This document shows, piece by piece, positions 36,077 to 45,453 of a stretch of 64,000 nucleotides of DNA (position 1 is the first letter of the stretch; every line of letters starts with the position of its first letter). Source of the DNA: Sorangium cellulosum (GTDB taxonomy: Bacteria; Myxococcota_A; Polyangia; Polyangiales; Polyangiaceae); contig NZ_CP012670.1 in assembly GCF_004135735.1 (NCBI RefSeq), positions 5,472,501-5,536,500 of the forward strand, read 5' to 3'. The position numbers and the translations under genes were made by a program. Under the pieces are notes generated by a model. That model saw only the letters and a list, made by a program, of their open reading frames with translations, was not told the origin of the DNA and made no database searches.

Positions 36077-36859
36077 TCAGTTCAGGTAGCGCTTGTCCTT
36101 CGGACGGTCCTTCTGGCCGCCCGGGATGACCCGGAGCGGAACGCTCCCCGAGCGGCCGCGCGCCGCGGGGACGCGGCGGAGCGCGGCGGACTGCGCCTGG
36201 AGCTGGCGGAAGCGCATCCGCAGGTAGAAACGGCGCAGCGGAGAGAAATCGCCGAAGAGGTAGCCGGCCAGCATGCCGCCGAACGGCGTGATCAGCCCCT
36301 CCGGGGGCGCGCGCATGGCGATGACGTTGAGCACCGAGATGGCGAAGATGAAGACGAGCAGCATGGTGCCCGTCACCGGGAGGACGAAAAAGAGGCGGAC
36401 CGTGGCGTGGCGGTGCGCGAGGGCCCAGGCGACGGCGACCGCCTCGATCATCCCGAGCCCGCCGTAAAACACCGCCTGCGACACCTTCGGAAAGAGCGCG
36501 CCGACCGCCACCTGGAGCGCGAACGCGAAGGCCGCGGAGCCGAACAGGAACGCCAGCATGCGGCCGGCCCCCCAGCGCTCCTCGAGCGATGTGCCGAGGA
36601 AGTACAGGCCGAGCAGCGTCATGACGAAGTGCCAGGGATCGCTCGGGCTGTGGATGAGGGGGGCGGTGAACAGCCGCCACACCTGGCCGCCGAGCACCCG
36701 CTCGCTGATGCCCAGGAACGGCTCGAGCACGCCGCCGCCAGCGCCCGCCCAGTTCATGCCCAGGGTGAACATCACCCAGATGCAGGCAATCGCGACCATC
36801 ATCCCCAGCAGGGCCTTGCCTGGCTTGGGGAACCCCATCGAGGTGTGCTCCGGGCGCAT
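36077..36859 (-). CDS. Rhomboid-like membrane protein lacking catalytic residues
   Basis: A 260-residue protein with six or more predicted spans and a rhomboid arrangement: an early GQVWRLFTAPLIHSPSDPWHFVMTLLGLYFLGTSLEERWG block (family: WrllT..F.H....hl..N...l...G..lE...G), then the segment that normally holds the catalytic Ser as GxSG reads GGLG (133-136), and the C-terminal His box reads TPFGGMLAGYLFG (191-203), where family members have AHLGG. Both catalytic residues are therefore missing, as in iRhoms and derlins. I chose ATG 36859, preceded by a GGTGGAA ribosome-binding site; upstream GTG starts are less likely. The C-terminal 50 residues are Arg-rich and cytoplasmic. Confidence 0.85.
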   Translation of the reverse strand: MRPEHTSMGFPKPGKALLGMMVAIACIWVMFTLGMNWAGAGGGVLEPFLGISERVLGGQVWRLFTAPLIHSPSDPWHFVMTLLGLYFLGTSLEERWGAGRMLAFLFGSAAFAFALQVAVGALFPKVSQAVFYGGLGMIEAVAVAWALAHRHATVRLFFVLPVTGTMLLVFIFAISVLNVIAMRAPPEGLITPFGGMLAGYLFGDFSPLRRFYLRMRFRQLQAQSAALRRVPAARGRSGSVPLRVIPGGQKDRPKDKRYLN

Positions 36860-37066
36860 GGCTTTCCACCTAACAGCCGCGCCTCCGCCGGGCAACCGCT
36901 GCCCCCGCAGTATACGGCGATCAGGCCCCTGCCAGGCCCGTGCCGAGCGCAGGCGCCGCCCCTCGTGTCACCCCGGACGCTCCCGGGTAGGGCCCGCCCG
37001 GCGCCGGTCGAAAAGCGTGCGCGCCGCGTCGGCGCCCACGCCCCTGCAGAGCCCGCGGGGCGGCGC

Positions 37067-39739
37067 TCAGAAGAAGTTGCCGATGTTGAACTCGAACTTG
37101 TACGTCTCCTCGTAGGGCAGCCGCTTGAACGGGAATCCCCACTCGAAGCGCAGCGGCCCGAGCGGGGAGAACCACCGGAGCCCGAAGCCCCACGAGGTGC
37201 GGACGTCGAGGAGGCGCTCGATCGAGAAGCACGGGTTCGTGACGTCGTGCGGCGAGGCGTGAGCGGCTTCGCAGTAGAGCTTCTCGAGGTTCCACGCGTT
37301 GCCCAGGTCGGTGAAGACAACGCCCTTGATCTGCACCGCCTCGAGGAGCGGGAACTCCAGCTCGAGGTTCTGGTAGTACATCAGGTTGCCGCCGATGTTC
37401 GCGCCGTGCGCGATGAACCGTGAGTTCGGATCGAGGGTCTCCTGGAGAGGGAGGCGCGGCCCGATGTCCCTGAGCTCGAAGCCGCGCACGTCGAGGATGC
37501 CGCCCAGGAAGAAGCGCGCGAAGATCGGCACGCCCTCCGGGTTGGGGCTCGTCACCATGCCGGCCTCGGTGTTCAGCTTGAGGATCAGGCTGTCCGTGAT
37601 CGGGTAGTAGAACCTGCCCGTCGCGCGGTACCGCAGGAACTGGTTCTCGCTCCCGAACGCGCTGTGCGCGAGCTCCACCGAGCCCTGCAGGTAGACGCCG
37701 GACGTCGGGAAGAGCTGGTTGTTCCGCGTGTCGAACGTGAGCGCAGGGCGGATGCTCGACGTGATCCCGTCGTTGAAGAGGTTGTAGAGCGGGAGCCGCT
37801 GGAACGTCGACCGCGCCTCGGCCGTGCCGAGGATGGCCGTCGTGCCCGACGAGATCTCGTCGCTCTCCAGCGTGTAGGTCAGCGACGCGCGGAGCTCGGG
37901 CTCGATGATCGGGTAGCCGAGCGTCACCGAGCCGCCCGTGGAGGTCTGCGAGAACTCCTGGTAAGCGCGCAGCTGGTTGTAGACGCTCACCGACATCGAG
38001 AACGGGCTGTCGAACAGGTACGGCTCGAAGAAGCGGATGTCGACGAGCCGCCGCAGGCCCGAGATCTGCGCCTGCAGCGAGAGCGACTGGCCGTTGCCGA
38101 GCAGGTTCGCCTGCTGGACCTGCGCCGTCGCGATGAAGCTCTCGACGCTCGAGAAGCCGGCGCCGATCTGGAAGGTGCCCGTCGGCTTCTCGCCGATGTC
38201 GACGTTGACGTTGATGTGCTGGGCGTCGTCGCCCTGCTCGGTGGAGATGTCGACCCGCTCGAAGTAGCCGAGGGCGGTGATCCGCTGCTTCGATCGCTCC
38301 AGCTTCGTCTCGCTGAAGAGCTGCTGCTCCTCCACCTCCATCTCGCGGCGGATCACCTTGTCCCGCGTCTTCGTGTTGCCGCGGATCTCGATGCGCCCGA
38401 AGTAGACGAGCTGGTTTCGGCGGATGCCGACCGTGATGTCGACCTCGCGCCTGTCCGGGTCGAGCTGGGTCTCCGGCGTGGCCTCGACGTTCGCGTAGCC
38501 CGCGTCCCGGTACAGCGTCTGGATCGCGCTGAGATCCTTCGCGAGCTCGGCGCGGTTGAACCAGTCGCCCGGCTTGGCCCGCACCATCTCGCGCAGCGCC
38601 CGGCGCCCGCCGAGCGGCTCGATCTCGCGGCCGTCGGCGTCCCGCTCGTAGACGCGGAGCGAGCGGATGCGGAACCGCGGCCCCTCGTTGATCGTCAGCG
38701 TGACCTCGATCCCCGTCCGGTCGGGCGTGAGCATCACCCGCGGCGTCGCGACCTGCACCGCCAGGAAGCCGCGATCGTAATAGAGCGCGTTGATCACGAG
38801 GACGTCGCGCTCGAACGCGTCCTGGCGGAACGGCCCGCCCGTGCCGAAGGCGAAGAAGCCCCCCTGCCCCGTGATCATCACCTCCCGGAGCTCCTCGTCC
38901 GAGATGTGGTGGTTGCCGATGAAGGTGATGCGCCGGACGGTGACCGCCTCGTGCTCCTTGATCGTGAACTTGAGGGTGACCTGGTTCTCCCGCGCCGGGA
39001 TGATCTCGTGGCTGACCTCGGCGAGGAAGTAGCCCTCCTCGGCGTACTTGTCGCGGAGCTTCTGCACCCCCCGCCGGATCGCCGCGTGGCTCAGGATCGT
39101 GCCGGTCTTGACCTCGACCGAGAGCGCCTCGGTGAGATCCTCGCTGCTGATCTCGTCGTTGCCGGAGAACTCGATGGCCTTGATGCTCGGTCGCTCGCGG
39201 ACGAGCACCCGCAGGCTCACGCCGTCGTCGCGGCGGGTGAGGTCGACCTCGACGTCATCGAACAGGCCCGACTGCCAGAGCTCGCGCACGTCGCGCGCCA
39301 GCCCCTCGGGGGTGAACGGCCTGCCGACCCTCGTCTGCCCGAGGTAGACAAGTACGTCCTCCGTCGAAATACGCCGGTTGCCGGCGACGACGATCTGGGC
39401 CACCGGCTGCCCACGGGCGAGCTCGGCCTCGGTGGGCGCCAGGTCGAGCGTCGGCTCCGGCAGGTCGGCGGGGGCCTGCGCAGGTGTACCGGCGCCTGGC
39501 TGTGCTCCGACGGCCGCGGCGCCTGACGCAGGCGGTTGGGCGGCGCCGGCCGGGGCGGGAGACGGCGTGGCGCTGCCCCCTGGCGGCTGCGTTTCCGGAG
39601 CACCTCCGGGCACTTGAGCTGCCGCGAGCCGGGGCGGTAGGGCCACTGCCGCAACGAACACCAGGAAGAGGCCGAGCCAGACGAGCCGCAGCCAGCGGCC
39701 GAGGAGGCGAAGCGTTGGACGGGTGCCTGTCGCGTACAA
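37067..39739 (-). CDS. bamA: Outer-membrane protein assembly factor BamA
   Basis: An 890-residue outer-membrane protein. A signal peptide (LRLVWLGLFLVFVAAVALPPRLAAAQ) is followed by an unusual Pro/Ala/Gly-rich segment (about 42-105), five POTRA repeats (about 110-500; e.g. VAQIVVAGNRRISTEDVLVYLGQ and LVYFGRIEIRGNTKTRDKVIRREM), then the 16-strand barrel ending in FEFNIGNFF with the typical terminal aromatic residue. The motifs FFLGGILDVRGFELRDIGP and WGFGLRWFSPLGPLRFEWGFP are the VRGF and final-strand signatures. It inserts beta-barrel proteins with the BAM complex. The start codon is TTG. It stands alone, without the usual skp/lpxD neighbours. Confidence 0.97.
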   Translation of the reverse strand: MYATGTRPTLRLLGRWLRLVWLGLFLVFVAAVALPPRLAAAQVPGGAPETQPPGGSATPSPAPAGAAQPPASGAAAVGAQPGAGTPAQAPADLPEPTLDLAPTEAELARGQPVAQIVVAGNRRISTEDVLVYLGQTRVGRPFTPEGLARDVRELWQSGLFDDVEVDLTRRDDGVSLRVLVRERPSIKAIEFSGNDEISSEDLTEALSVEVKTGTILSHAAIRRGVQKLRDKYAEEGYFLAEVSHEIIPARENQVTLKFTIKEHEAVTVRRITFIGNHHISDEELREVMITGQGGFFAFGTGGPFRQDAFERDVLVINALYYDRGFLAVQVATPRVMLTPDRTGIEVTLTINEGPRFRIRSLRVYERDADGREIEPLGGRRALREMVRAKPGDWFNRAELAKDLSAIQTLYRDAGYANVEATPETQLDPDRREVDITVGIRRNQLVYFGRIEIRGNTKTRDKVIRREMEVEEQQLFSETKLERSKQRITALGYFERVDISTEQGDDAQHINVNVDIGEKPTGTFQIGAGFSSVESFIATAQVQQANLLGNGQSLSLQAQISGLRRLVDIRFFEPYLFDSPFSMSVSVYNQLRAYQEFSQTSTGGSVTLGYPIIEPELRASLTYTLESDEISSGTTAILGTAEARSTFQRLPLYNLFNDGITSSIRPALTFDTRNNQLFPTSGVYLQGSVELAHSAFGSENQFLRYRATGRFYYPITDSLILKLNTEAGMVTSPNPEGVPIFARFFLGGILDVRGFELRDIGPRLPLQETLDPNSRFIAHGANIGGNLMYYQNLELEFPLLEAVQIKGVVFTDLGNAWNLEKLYCEAAHASPHDVTNPCFSIERLLDVRTSWGFGLRWFSPLGPLRFEWGFPFKRLPYEETYKFEFNIGNFF

Positions 39740-39922
39740 GGCGCCACCCCGTAGCCCAGCACGCCGTGAGTCTCAAGGGCGGACGCCGAAAACAAGGCGT
39801 CGCCGGCCGGGGCGCTTTACGAAGACCCCCGCGTCCGGGTCGATCTGGCGGCCATCTGACGCTATGCCAGGGCCCGCACGAGCGCAGACGAGCGCGTCGC
39901 CAGGAATTCCCGCGAGGCAACC

Positions 39923-39951
39923 TTGACCGAGCGCGATGCCCTGGGTAATTG
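39923..39951 (+). promoter_or_regulatory. Possible promoter of parC-parE
   Basis: TTGACC (39923-39928) and TAATTG (39946-39951) are 17 bases apart, about 75 bases before the parC start. The -35 box is good, the -10 box poor. Confidence 0.35.
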
Positions 39952-40026
39952 CCGAGGCTCGCCAGCGTCCACCTGAACATCGGAGCACCTGCTCACGGGT
40001 GCCCGCGTATTTCCTGGAGCAACGCC

Positions 40027-42429
40027 GTGTCTCGAACCCCCTCCCTCCCGCCCGATGGTGAGGCGCCCCGCAGGGGCCGCCGCGGCGGCCGGCCCGGCGA
40101 CGGCGAGCCGCCGCCGCCCCCGGTGCCCGACACCTCGCTCGCTGACGAGGCGCAGCGCCGGTACCTGAACTACGCGCTCAGCGTCATCACCTCGCGCGCG
40201 CTCCCTGACGTGCGCGACGGGCTCAAGCCGGTGCAGCGCCGCATCCTCTACGCGATGCTGCACGACCTGCACCTCGGGCCGGACGCGAAGTACCGGAAGA
40301 GCGCGGCGGTCGTCGGCGACGTGATGGGCAAGTACCACCCGCACGGCGACGTCGCGATCTACGACGCGATGGTCCGGCTGGCGCAGGACTTCGTGATGCG
40401 CGCGCCGCTCATCGCCGGCCACGGGAACTTCGGCTCCGTGGACGGCGATGCGCCGGCGGCGATGCGCTACACGGAGGCGAAGCTCCGCCCCCTGGCGCTC
40501 GAGCTCCTGAGCGAGCTCGGCCAGCGCACCGTGAATTTTCGCCCCAACTACGACGGGACGCGCTTCGAGCCCATCGTCCTGCCGTCGCGCTTCCCGAACC
40601 TCCTCGTGAACGGCTCGCAGGGGATCGCGGTCGGGATGGCGACGAGCATCCCCCCGCACAACCTGGGCGAGGTGGTCGACGCGTGCGTCGCGCTGATCGA
40701 GAACCGCGAGCTCAGCACGCTCCGCCTGCTGACGCACGTGAAGGGGCCCGACTTCCCGACCGGCGGCCAGCTGCACGCGACGAAGAAGGAGCTGGAGGCC
40801 GTCTACACGTCCGGCCAGGGCTCGCTGAAGCTCCGCGGCGAGTGGCAGCTCGAGGAGGGCGACGGCAAGCGCGGCGCCGCGCCCCAGATCGTGATCACCT
40901 CCATCCCGTACGGGATCGAGCGGAAGGCCATCGTCGAGAAGATCGCCGAGGTGATCGTCTCGAAGAAGCTGCCGACGCTCCTCGACGTGCGCGACGAGTC
41001 GACCAGCGAGGTGCGCATCGTGATGGAGCTCAAGCGCGGCGCCGACGCGCAGCTCGTGATGGCGTACCTCTACAAACAGACGCCGCTGGCGATCAACGTG
41101 CAGGTGAACCTCACCTGCCTCGTGCCCACCGACAACCCCGACGTCGCCGCGCCGCGGCGGCTCGGCCTGCACGAGATCCTGACCCAGTTCCTCGACTTCC
41201 GCTACGCGACGGTGACGCGGCGGCTCGAGTTCGAGCTCGGCGAGCTCCGGCGGCGCATCACGATCCTCGAGGGCTTCGAGAAGATCTTCGACGCGCTCGA
41301 CGAGGTGATCCGGATCATCCGCAAGAGCGAGGGCAAGGCCGACGCCGCCGAGAAGCTGATGAAGCGCTTCGACCTGAGCGAGGAGCAGACGGACGCGATC
41401 CTCGAGCTCAAGCTCTACCGGCTCGCGCGGCTCGAGATCCTGCTGGTGCAGAAGGAGCTCGCCGGGAAGCGCGCCGAGGCGAAGCGGATCGAGGGGCTGC
41501 TCAAGAGCGACGCGAAGCGCTGGGCGATCGTCCGCGACGAGCTGGTCGAGATCAAGCGCTCCTACGGGGAGAAGCGCCGCACCAAGGTCGTCGGCGCGCT
41601 CGACGAGCCCGAGTACCAGGCCGAGGATTTCATCGTCGCCGAGGACGCGAACGTCATCCTCTCGGCGCAGGGCTGGGTGAAGCGGGTCCGCGAGGTGAAG
41701 GATCTCTCCTCGACGCGCATCCGCGAGGGGGACAGCGTGCTCGCGGCCGTCGCCGGCTCGACGCGGGCGACCGTCGCGTTCTTCTCGAACCTCGGCGCGT
41801 GTTACGTGTGCCGCATCCACGACGTGCCGCAGTCGACCGGCTACGGCGATCCCGTGCAGAAGCTGTTCAAGCTCGCCGACGGCGAGCGGATGATCGCGAT
41901 GCTCTCCTTCGACGCGCGGGCGCTCGACGTCCCGCCGCAGACCCCGGACGCGGCGGAGCCTGAGCCGCCGTTCGCGCTCGCGATCACCCGCGGCGGGCTG
42001 GGCTTCCGGTTCTCGCTGCGCCCGCACCGGGACCCGTCGACCCGCTCCGGGCGCCGCTTCGCCAAGCTGAACGAGGGCGACGAGGTGCTCTTCGTCCACG
42101 CGGTGGACGGCGCCGACCGGGTGCTCTGCGCGTCGAGCGACGCCTATGCGCTGAGCGTGGCCGTGGAGGAGCTCGCGCTGCTCTCCGGCCCGGGCAAGGG
42201 CTCGCCCGTGATGCGGGTCGCGGACGGGGAGCGGCTCGTCGGCGCCGCGCTCGCCCTCGGGCCGAACGACGCCATCACGGTCGAGACGGAGAAGGGCAAG
42301 ACCCTCGAGATTTCTGCGAGCAAGATCGCCGGCCCGCGCGGCACCCAGGGCGAGCAGTTCGCGCGACGCGATCGCTTCGCCCGGGTGGTGCCGCCGGCCG
42401 TCGTCGTACCGACGCTGGAGGTGAGCTGA
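40027..42429 (+). CDS. parC: DNA topoisomerase IV subunit A
   Basis: An 800-residue type IIA topoisomerase A subunit, counted from GTG 40027, which has GGAG about ten bases upstream. Tyr148 in AAMRYTEAK is the DNA-cleaving tyrosine. The quinolone-binding helix reads HPHGDVAIYDAM (residues 104-115): the position of GyrA Ser83/ParC Ser80 is Val109 while the acidic position (Asp113) is kept. The C-terminal beta-pinwheel lacks a recognisable GyrA-box (QRRGGKG), and the gene abuts a short-form B subunit, so topoisomerase IV fits better than gyrase. The enzyme decatenates daughter chromosomes. A disordered Pro/Arg/Gly-rich N-terminus of about 35 residues precedes the core. Confidence 0.93.
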   Translation: MSRTPSLPPDGEAPRRGRRGGRPGDGEPPPPPVPDTSLADEAQRRYLNYALSVITSRALPDVRDGLKPVQRRILYAMLHDLHLGPDAKYRKSAAVVGDVMGKYHPHGDVAIYDAMVRLAQDFVMRAPLIAGHGNFGSVDGDAPAAMRYTEAKLRPLALELLSELGQRTVNFRPNYDGTRFEPIVLPSRFPNLLVNGSQGIAVGMATSIPPHNLGEVVDACVALIENRELSTLRLLTHVKGPDFPTGGQLHATKKELEAVYTSGQGSLKLRGEWQLEEGDGKRGAAPQIVITSIPYGIERKAIVEKIAEVIVSKKLPTLLDVRDESTSEVRIVMELKRGADAQLVMAYLYKQTPLAINVQVNLTCLVPTDNPDVAAPRRLGLHEILTQFLDFRYATVTRRLEFELGELRRRITILEGFEKIFDALDEVIRIIRKSEGKADAAEKLMKRFDLSEEQTDAILELKLYRLARLEILLVQKELAGKRAEAKRIEGLLKSDAKRWAIVRDELVEIKRSYGEKRRTKVVGALDEPEYQAEDFIVAEDANVILSAQGWVKRVREVKDLSSTRIREGDSVLAAVAGSTRATVAFFSNLGACYVCRIHDVPQSTGYGDPVQKLFKLADGERMIAMLSFDARALDVPPQTPDAAEPEPPFALAITRGGLGFRFSLRPHRDPSTRSGRRFAKLNEGDEVLFVHAVDGADRVLCASSDAYALSVAVEELALLSGPGKGSPVMRVADGERLVGAALALGPNDAITVETEKGKTLEISASKIAGPRGTQGEQFARRDRFARVVPPAVVVPTLEVS

Positions 42430-44367
42430 ATGGCCGCCACGAATCCCCCCGTCCGCGCCGCGTCCGGCGCGCGTTACACCGCCGCCGACATCGAGGTGCT
42501 CGAGGGCCTGGAGCCCGTCCGCAAGCGCCCCGCCATGTACATCGGCGGCACCGATGTCAGGGGCTACCACCACCTGCTCTGGGAGATCGTCGACAACGCC
42601 GTCGACGAGGCGATCAACGGGCACGCCAGGCGGATCGAGGTGACGCTCGACGCCGACCACCAGGGCGCGACCGTGACGGACGACGGACGCGGCATGCCCG
42701 TGGACGTCCACCCCCGGTACAAGCGCGCCGCGCTCGAGCTGATCCTGTGCACGCTGCACGCGGGCGGGAAGTTCGGGGGCGACAACTACAAGGTCTCAGG
42801 CGGGCTCCACGGCGTCGGATCGAGCGTCGTCAACGCGCTCTCGGAGCTCGTCGAGGTCCGGGTGCTGCGCGACGGGTTCGAGCACCTGCAGACGTTCTCG
42901 CGCGGCGCGCCGACCAGCAAGCTCAGGAGAGGCGCGCCCACCCGCAAGCACGGCACGAGCATCCATTTCCGGCCGGATCCGGAGATCTTCGGGCACGACC
43001 GGCGCTTCGATCCCGAGACGATCCGCGAGCGCCTGGAGGCGAAGGCCTACCTTCACGGGGGGCTCGCGATCGTGTTCCGCGATCTCGCGTCCGGGGAGTC
43101 GGTCGAGCTGCTCCACCCGAACGGCATCGCCGACTTCCTGCCGAAGCTGGTCGCCCAGCGCGGCAAGGCGGTGACGCACCCGTCCATCTTCCACGTCGCC
43201 CGCGAGGGCGACATCCGGCTGGAGGCCGCGCTCCAGTGGACGGAGTCGACCGACGACTACGTGAAGTCGTACGTCAACGGCATCCCCACGCACGCCGGCG
43301 GCGCGCATGAGTCCGGCTTCGGCACCGCGATCGTGAAGGCGGTCCGGGCCTTCATGGAGGCGAAGAAGATCCAGCCGAAGGGGGTGACGCTGACGGCCGA
43401 CGACATCCGCGAAGGGATCGTGGGCCTGCTGTCCATCTACATCCAGGACCCTCAGTTCCAGGGGCAGACGAAGGATCGGCTCAACAACCCCGAGGCAGGA
43501 CCGGCGGTCGAGGGCATGGTCCGGCCCGCGCTGGAGCAGTGGCTGCTCCACAACGGGACCGCGGGCGAGTCGATCGTGGCCCGCGCGATCCTGGCGGCGC
43601 GCGCCCGGGAGGCGCGGCGCGAGGCGACGCAGCAGGTCCTGCGCAAGACGCCCGTGTCCCACCGGCTCAACCTGCCGGGCAAGCTCGCCGACTGCGCGTC
43701 GACCGACCCCAGCGAGAGCGAGCTCTTCATCGTCGAGGGAGACAGCGCCGGCGGCTCCGCCAAGCAGGGCCGCGACCGGCGGACGCAGGCGATCCTCCCG
43801 CTGCGCGGCAAGGTGCTCAACGCGGAGCAGGCGTCGACCTCCAAGGTGCTCGGAAACAAGGAGCTCCAGGACATCGTGAGCGCGCTCGGCTGCGGCTTCG
43901 GGAAGGACTTCGACGCCTCCAAGCTGCGCTATGGTCGGATTTTTCTGCTCATGGACGCTGACAGCGACGGGCAGCACATCGCGACGCTGCTGCTGACGTT
44001 CTTCTACCGGCACCTGCCCGGGCTGCTCCGCGGCGGGCACGTGTTCCTGGCACAGCCGCCGCTGTACCGGATCGATGTCGCCAAGGAGACGCACTGGGCC
44101 CTCGACGACGCCGAGCGCGACCGGATCCTCGCGAGGCTCCCCAAGACAGCCAAGGCGGACATCTCGCGCTTCAAGGGTCTCGGTGAGATGCCCGCCGAGG
44201 ACCTCAAGGCGACGACGCTCGACATCCATCGCCGCCGCGCCCTGCGTGTCGTCATCGAGGGAGAGATCGAGACCGATCGCATCCTGAACGAGCTGATGGG
44301 CAAGGACGCCCAGGCGCGCTTCCGCTTCATCATGGAGCGCGCGCCGAACGCCGAGATCGACGTCTGA
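42430..44367 (+). CDS. parE: DNA topoisomerase IV subunit B
   Basis: A 645-residue ATPase subunit. The GHKL domain has YTAADIEVLEGLEPVRKRPAMYIG, EIVDNAVDEAINGHA, VTDDGRGMPVDVH and VSGGLHGVGSSVVNALS. The TOPRIM domain carries ELFIVEGDSAGGSAKQGR, LPLRGKVLNAEQA and the metal-binding IFLLMDADSDGQHIATLLLTF. The length is that of ParE/short GyrB, without the 170-residue gyrase insert. Its ATG directly follows the parC stop codon, so the two subunits are co-expressed. A likely hairpin terminator follows at 44376-44390. Confidence 0.95.
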   Translation: MAATNPPVRAASGARYTAADIEVLEGLEPVRKRPAMYIGGTDVRGYHHLLWEIVDNAVDEAINGHARRIEVTLDADHQGATVTDDGRGMPVDVHPRYKRAALELILCTLHAGGKFGGDNYKVSGGLHGVGSSVVNALSELVEVRVLRDGFEHLQTFSRGAPTSKLRRGAPTRKHGTSIHFRPDPEIFGHDRRFDPETIRERLEAKAYLHGGLAIVFRDLASGESVELLHPNGIADFLPKLVAQRGKAVTHPSIFHVAREGDIRLEAALQWTESTDDYVKSYVNGIPTHAGGAHESGFGTAIVKAVRAFMEAKKIQPKGVTLTADDIREGIVGLLSIYIQDPQFQGQTKDRLNNPEAGPAVEGMVRPALEQWLLHNGTAGESIVARAILAARAREARREATQQVLRKTPVSHRLNLPGKLADCASTDPSESELFIVEGDSAGGSAKQGRDRRTQAILPLRGKVLNAEQASTSKVLGNKELQDIVSALGCGFGKDFDASKLRYGRIFLLMDADSDGQHIATLLLTFFYRHLPGLLRGGHVFLAQPPLYRIDVAKETHWALDDAERDRILARLPKTAKADISRFKGLGEMPAEDLKATTLDIHRRRALRVVIEGEIETDRILNELMGKDAQARFRFIMERAPNAEIDV

Positions 44368-44375
44368 GCCGCGAT

Positions 44376-44390
44376 CCCCGGATCCCGGGG
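44376..44390 (+). terminator. Hairpin after parE, possible terminator
   Basis: CCCCGG (44376-44381), a three-base loop ATC and CCGGGG (44385-44390) form a perfect 6-bp stem nine bases after the parE stop. No T-run follows. Confidence 0.4.
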
Positions 44391-44580
44391 TCACGGCCTC
44401 TGGCGGCCCGCGGGCGCCGTTGGATGCCGCCCCGCCGGCGCATATTCATCACCTGATCTGGAAAAAGCATGTCGCGAGGTGGGCGCGATCATCCACGCGC
44501 TCGCGACGTCGTGAGTGCCGCAATGGCGCGCCTGTGCCAGGCACGAGGGGTCCGGGGCGCCGATGTCACGTGAACAGTGG

Positions 44581-44597
44581 GCCACACCCGGTGTGGC
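44581..44597. promoter_or_regulatory. Perfect inverted repeat, possible operator
   Basis: GCCACAC-CCG-GTGTGGC is a perfect 7-bp inverted repeat with a three-base centre, about 165 bases before the AraC-type start. It suits a dimeric regulator; a hairpin role is also possible. Confidence 0.45.
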
Positions 44598-44613
44598 ATT
44601 GCGCGCAGGGTGA

Positions 44614-44632
44614 CTGGCAATTCCCGCGCTTT
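44614..44632 (+). promoter_or_regulatory. Weak sigma54-type promoter candidate
   Basis: CTGGCAAT at the -24 position and a GC at 44628-44629 have the required GG-N10-GC spacing, but the -12 box (GCGCTT instead of TTGCA) is poor. It lies about 135 bases upstream of the AraC-type gene. Confidence 0.2.
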
Positions 44633-44762
44633 GTGCTGTGGAATGCCCAAGGCATCCCTGACGCGACCGCTCCAGCGGCCTGCGGCCTACTGGTTGCAAT
44701 ACCTCGCACCAGTGGCCGCGATGACCGTGGCACACAGCCCTTTCACCGCTGGAGAGGTACTC

Positions 44763-45359
44763 GTGACGACTGCGCTCCCCATCTCGACTCCGCTCGCACC
44801 CTCCTCGTCGCACAACACACCGGCCGCACGCGCCTTGCCGGTTCCGTCGGCTCCCGCTGCGGGCCCCAGCGCGGCGGCAGCCGCGCGCGCGGTGCCGATC
44901 CCGGCGCCTCGCGCACCGGCGTCGGGCTACGGCGTGCAGCCTTCGCGCGAGCGCGCCGCGCCGCTCGTCCCCGCGCGCTCCACCCCCCCTTCGCGCTCCG
45001 CAGCCCCGCTCCCGCGCAGCACCTCGGAGCGACTCTTGCTCGGCCGTGAGCGCATCCGCCACGCCGCGGAGACCGGCCAGCGGGTCCGCTCGTACGAGAT
45101 CGCCCTCAATCTCGATCTGTCCGAGTTTCATTTCGCGCGGCTCTTCCGTGCCGCCTTCGGGCGATCCCCGCATGTCTATTATGACGAGGTGCGCGCGGAG
45201 CGCGCCCGCGCGCTTCTGCGCCAGGGGCTCACCGAGGGGGATGTGGCCCGTCGCATCGGTTTCCGCAGGCCTGCGGAGCTCAGGGCCCTCCTGTCCAAGC
45301 GCGGGGGCGCCGTGCCCCCGCGCAACGGGACGGAGCCGGGCGACGCCGCCGCCGAGTGA
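44763..45359 (+). CDS. AraC-type DNA-binding protein without sensor domain
   Basis: A 198-residue protein started at GTG 44763, which follows a good ribosome-binding site (GGAGAGG, 44751-44757). The first 80 residues are a disordered Ala/Pro/Ser-rich region. The C-terminal part has two helix-turn-helix units of the AraC family: SYEIALNLDLSEFHFARLFRAAFGRSPHVYYDEVR (family: A..lgiS..yL.R.Fk...G.sp..Y....R) and then RARALLRQGLTEGDVARRIGFRRPAELRALLSKRGG. There is no ligand-binding domain, so control must come from elsewhere. The inverted repeat at 44581-44597 is a possible self-operator. Confidence 0.82.
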   Translation: MTTALPISTPLAPSSSHNTPAARALPVPSAPAAGPSAAAAARAVPIPAPRAPASGYGVQPSRERAAPLVPARSTPPSRSAAPLPRSTSERLLLGRERIRHAAETGQRVRSYEIALNLDLSEFHFARLFRAAFGRSPHVYYDEVRAERARALLRQGLTEGDVARRIGFRRPAELRALLSKRGGAVPPRNGTEPGDAAAE

Positions 45360-45453
45360 TCAGCACGGCAGAGGCCGGGGGCACGCGGCGCCTGCGCCAA
45401 GGCCGTCCCCCTGGTCGAGCGATACCCAACGGTCCACCCCCATGACATCGCGA

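Larger units (their letters stand above)
44391..44762. other. Intergenic region upstream of the AraC-type gene
   Basis: No gene is supported. The stretch has lower GC patches and contains the perfect inverted repeat at 44581-44597, a smaller one GTGCC-A-GGCAC at 44534-44544, and a weak sigma54-like site at 44614-44632. Confidence 0.45.
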
